Positions 61,083 through 64,000 of a stretch of 64,000 nt of DNA are shown here, piece by piece. The translations under genes and the position numbers were made by a program. Positions within the stretch are counted from its first letter, which is position 1, and every line of letters starts with the position of its first letter. This DNA is from Phaeodactylum tricornutum CCAP 1055/1. Lineage: Eukaryota > Bacillariophyta > Bacillariophyceae > Surirellales > Neidiaceae. The notes below the pieces were generated by a model. It saw only the letters and a list, made by a program, of their open reading frames with translations. It searched no databases and was not told where the DNA came from. Location of the stretch: contig NC_011670.1 of assembly GCF_000150955.2 (NCBI RefSeq), forward strand, positions 1,097,766 through 1,161,765. Direction: 5' to 3'.

Positions 61083-64000
61083 ATGGTTCCACTTGTTACT
61101 CGCCTATGCATAGCTCTATTGGCATTGTCGAAGTGTGAAAGATCGGCGGCGTTTCAGCTTATCCCTAGCCCAAGACTTCCGAGCTCAGCCGCCGACCAAG
61201 GGGCTTTCCGAAAGCGCTACTTACCATCAGCGTCCAAACAAGATGTACGGCTTCAAACGTCACCATTGCCTGACGGTGAGGCTTCACGCGATATCGCAGT
61301 TGATCCAGACCAAGCTCGTCGGCGGCAGCTTTTGCTGTCCATGTTTGCAGCTGCTTCAAGCGCATCAATGATCCCACCGAATGTCGCGCAGGCTGGGACC
61401 TTGCCGGAAAATCCTAGAACAGAAAGAATGGCGACCGCGAACTTTTTGGATATTTTGAAGCCTCCATTGGATGATCGAGAATATGTTGCGTACACATTAG
61501 AAAACGGACTTCGCGTCTTGTTGTGCTCGGACGAGTCTTCGAACGAAGCAGCCGTAGCTATGGATGTGCATGTCGGTGCATGCTCCGACCCGGCGGAAGT
61601 TCCAGGAATGGCACATTTCAATGAGGTATGAGTCGTAAAAGTAAATTGTCCTTTGCCATAGTCTCCATGTTGAGTAATTGCTCACAGTTGTCGGTTTTAC
61701 ATAGCACATGCTGTTTCTCGGGACGAAGAAATATCCAAAGGAGGACTCCTTTGAAGCCTTTTTGGCTTCAAACGGTGGTTCTTCTAACGCTTACACGGCA
61801 AGCGAGGATACGGTATACTTCTTTGATATGGCAGCGGAAGCCAATGCAAAATTCGCGGAAGGACTGTCTCGCTTCGGTGCTTTCTTTACAGCTCCTTTGT
61901 TTACAGAAGGTGCAACGGGTCGAGAACTCAACGCTATTGAAAGCGAGAACGCGAAGAATCTGCAGTCAGATACTTTTCGTATTTTCCAAATCGATAAATC
62001 CCGAGCAAATCCAGACCACCCTTACAGCAAATTTTTTACTGGTAACAAAAAAACTTTGTTAGACGATACCAAGGCAAAGGGCCTAAGCCTTCGAGAGGAG
62101 CTCATCAAGTTTTACAACAACTACTATTCGGCCAACCAAATGACGTTAGCTATTGTTGCTCCGCAGTCCATCGAAGACCTGAAAAACATGGTTACGGAAG
62201 CATTTTTGGATATTCCGAATCGAAATGTTGATACGCCTGAGTCCTCATGGGCCGGCATTCCTCCTTTCATAGACGAGAGTTCGATCCCATCTTTCAAAAA
62301 CGCGATCGAGATAGTTCCTGTGCAGGATCTTCGACAAATTATGATTTCATGGCCAATTGTGTATAGCTCAGAGGATCAAAGGCAGGATGACTTACTAAAT
62401 AAGCCGACAACGTACATCGCACATTTACTTGGGCACGAAGGACCCCGCTCTTTGCTTTCCTACCTCAAAAGTAGGGGGTGGGCAAACTCTGTTGGTTGTG
62501 CCAACAGCGAGGAACTTTCTGACTTCGAGGTTTTTGAGGTGGTAGTAGGACTTACGACCCAAGGCTTGGCGCAAGTGGATGAGGTGGTAGAGTCAGTGTA
62601 CGCCTATATCAACATGCTTCGTGACCGCAAGATTCCGAACTATGTGTTTGAGGAAGTCTTTCGGCTTGAAGAACTGCAGTGGCGATTTTTGACAAAGGGA
62701 AGCCCTCGGAGTTATGCTTCGTCCCTGTCTACTGCAATGCAAAAGTATCCGCCAGAACTGTACGTTGCTGGACCGAGGCGACTAGCGTTGGATGAATTTA
62801 TCATCGAGAAAAGAATGAACGGGCTCGCTCGCTCCGAGTTTGTATCTAGGGAAGCGCTAGAGCGCTCCCGGAAGCAAGCAGAGCTCTTAGCTGACAATCT
62901 GACTGTAGATAATGCGCTTCTAACCGTGATGAGCAAAGACTTTGACAACAAAACGGATCGCAAAGAAAAATGGTACGGGACGGACTACCGGGTCCGCCCT
63001 CTATCCGTTGAAACCCTCAGCCGATGGAGACGTGGTATACGAGCGGAGCAAATTAAGATCGACTTTCCAAGACCCAATCCGTTTATTCCTACCGAGCAAG
63101 GTTTGCGCGTTAAAATTTCACCGTCCGGCTCAATGAAGGCTGCGAAGAGGTCTTTTGAATCCAGAATGATGCCCGTCCCCCCTCCGTCTCTGCTTCGAGA
63201 TGATGGACCGGACGGTCGATGGAAGGTTTACTTTAAGGCTGATGATCGTTTCGGGTTGCCAAAAGGTTATATTGTCTTTCAGGTAGTCACTGGTGAAGCG
63301 TTCGCTTCGCCTAGAAGTGCAGCCTTGTCGAATCTTTTTGAAGTCAGTATTGCGGACAAAATAGGGGAATACGCATACGATGGTACGTAAAAGCAGACAC
63401 GAAATATGGTTACAAGCACAGCGTTCTAGACTAATTGTGTGAGAAAATCGTCTGTTGTATCAAGCCAGCCTTGCCGGCTTAACGTACGATGTAAAAATTA
63501 TGCCAAGAGGAATTCGATTGACTTTTGGGGGCTACAACGACAAACTGAAACGCTTCGCTTCGTACATTTCGTTGAAGCTGACGACCGAAATACGTGATGT
63601 TCTTCCGACGAGTGAGAGTGTGTTTGATCGATACAAGGATCAAGTAATGCGGGGATTGTCTGCATTTGATGTCAAGCAACCGTACTTTCATGCGTCTTAT
63701 TATTCCCAGATTGCTCTTCAGCCGCCTCGGTTTCAGTACGACAATACCGCACTAAGGGAAGCTATTAGAGAAGTAAATTTGAGTGATTTGATTGAATACG
63801 TCAACACTCTTTGGAAGTCGGGCCGCGGCGAGGCTCTTATACAAGGAAATTTTGATCAAAAAGAAGCCATGGAACTCGTCAAAAACATTGGTGATGTCTT
63901 GCCGTTTCGACCGATTGTCCAGGAGGAATACCCTTCACGCCTGGAGGCACTGCCTTTGCCTGCTTACGGCCCAAAGAAGCTGCCAACCAAGCTAATCGTT
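61083..64000 (+). CDS. insulysin-like M16 metallopeptidase with plastid and thylakoid-type signals (3' end outside window)
   Basis: Three exons within the window, 61083-61625, 61705-63382 and 63465-64000 (continues), with introns of 79 and 82 nt. ATG 61083 is chosen because it begins a signal peptide (MVPLVTRLCIALLALSKCE) followed by RSAAFQL, an ASAFAP-type motif; earlier in-frame ATGs (60957, 61008, 61041) would bury it. Around residues 75-103 a second signal appears: RRRQLLLSMFAAASSASMIP to VAQAGTL, with twin Arg, a hydrophobic core and an AxA site, like a Tat thylakoid-transfer peptide. The M16A catalytic domain follows: inverted zinc motif HFNEH (split by intron 1), GTKKYPKEDSFEAFLASNGG, and the distal Glu in GRELNAIESENAKN. 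HExxH is absent, as expected. The second, inactive M16 repeat starts after RFGLPKGYIVFQ. Relatives degrade small peptides. Exon 3 uses a CAAG acceptor. Confidence 0.88.

Overview
The window is nuclear DNA of a stramenopile alga, almost certainly a pennate diatom and most likely Phaeodactylum tricornutum. Four things point there. Genes are dense, lie on both strands and carry few, short GT-AG introns (mostly 58-145 nt). Several proteins start with a signal peptide followed by an ASAFAP-like Phe motif, the diatom plastid-import signature (ALB3, an inositol-monophosphatase-like enzyme, an M16 protease, a kinase-like protein, an orphan). A DGAT1 carries an N-terminal PH-like domain. There are no operons, CRISPR arrays or rRNA genes. 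The species is inferred from family knowledge, not from a search.

Layout. 1-9 kb: end of a glucose-6-phosphate isomerase, NDOR1/TAH18-type diflavin reductase, a possibly plastid-targeted kinase-like protein, a plastid orphan, a HAD phosphatase and a Kir-type K+ channel. 9-21.4 kb: PH-DGAT1, a coiled-coil orphan, a TauE/SafE exporter, a divergent pair of WD40 genes (GNB1L/ASA1-like and WRAP53/TCAB1-like) and soluble pyrophosphatase. 21.7-32 kb: ALB3 insertase, Sec66-like translocon protein, sigma-70 factor, a 4CL-like acyl-CoA ligase whose first exon encodes a mitochondrial-type presequence, and S-adenosylhomocysteine hydrolase. 32-42.6 kb: CTL/SLC44-like transporter, PHO88/SND3, inositol monophosphatase-like enzyme, NDC80, PLC-like phosphodiesterase and a TMEM53/DUF829 protein. 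42.6-52.2 kb: membrane-anchored glyoxalase-II-like protein, PPC decarboxylase, ERD2-like receptor with an adjacent Gly-rich ORF, a small two-pore K+ channel, a REEP/HVA22 protein and RPA2. 52.2-55.2 kb: a decayed fused 2-oxo-acid dehydrogenase E1 alpha/beta gene beside a 329-bp MITE-like element. 55.5-64 kb: a rhomboid, a secreted beta-propeller protein of a mainly prokaryotic family, a gene-poor 1.7 kb, and an insulysin-like M16 protease that runs off the window.

Neighbours do not form pathways. The recurring arrangement is divergent pairs sharing a few hundred bp of upstream DNA (GNB1L-like/WRAP53, ALB3/Sec66, 4CL-like/SAHH, IMPase/NDC80, glyoxalase-like/PPCDC, orphan/TauE). Themes that recur are ER and plastid membrane biogenesis (Sec66, SND3, ERD2-like, REEP, ALB3), K+ transport (two unrelated channels) and genome maintenance (WRAP53, GNB1L/ASA1, RPA2, NDC80).

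The observations most worth following are the frameshifted E1 alpha/beta fossil with its neighbouring MITE, the M16 protease with a second Tat-like thylakoid signal behind its plastid signal, the divergent WD40 pair whose homologues both act in telomerase/PIKK biology, the prokaryotic-type beta-propeller, and introns whose length is a multiple of three and so are invisible to simple ORF calling. Exon boundaries were set by eye from splice consensus and reading-frame continuity; all functions rest on recognised family motifs.
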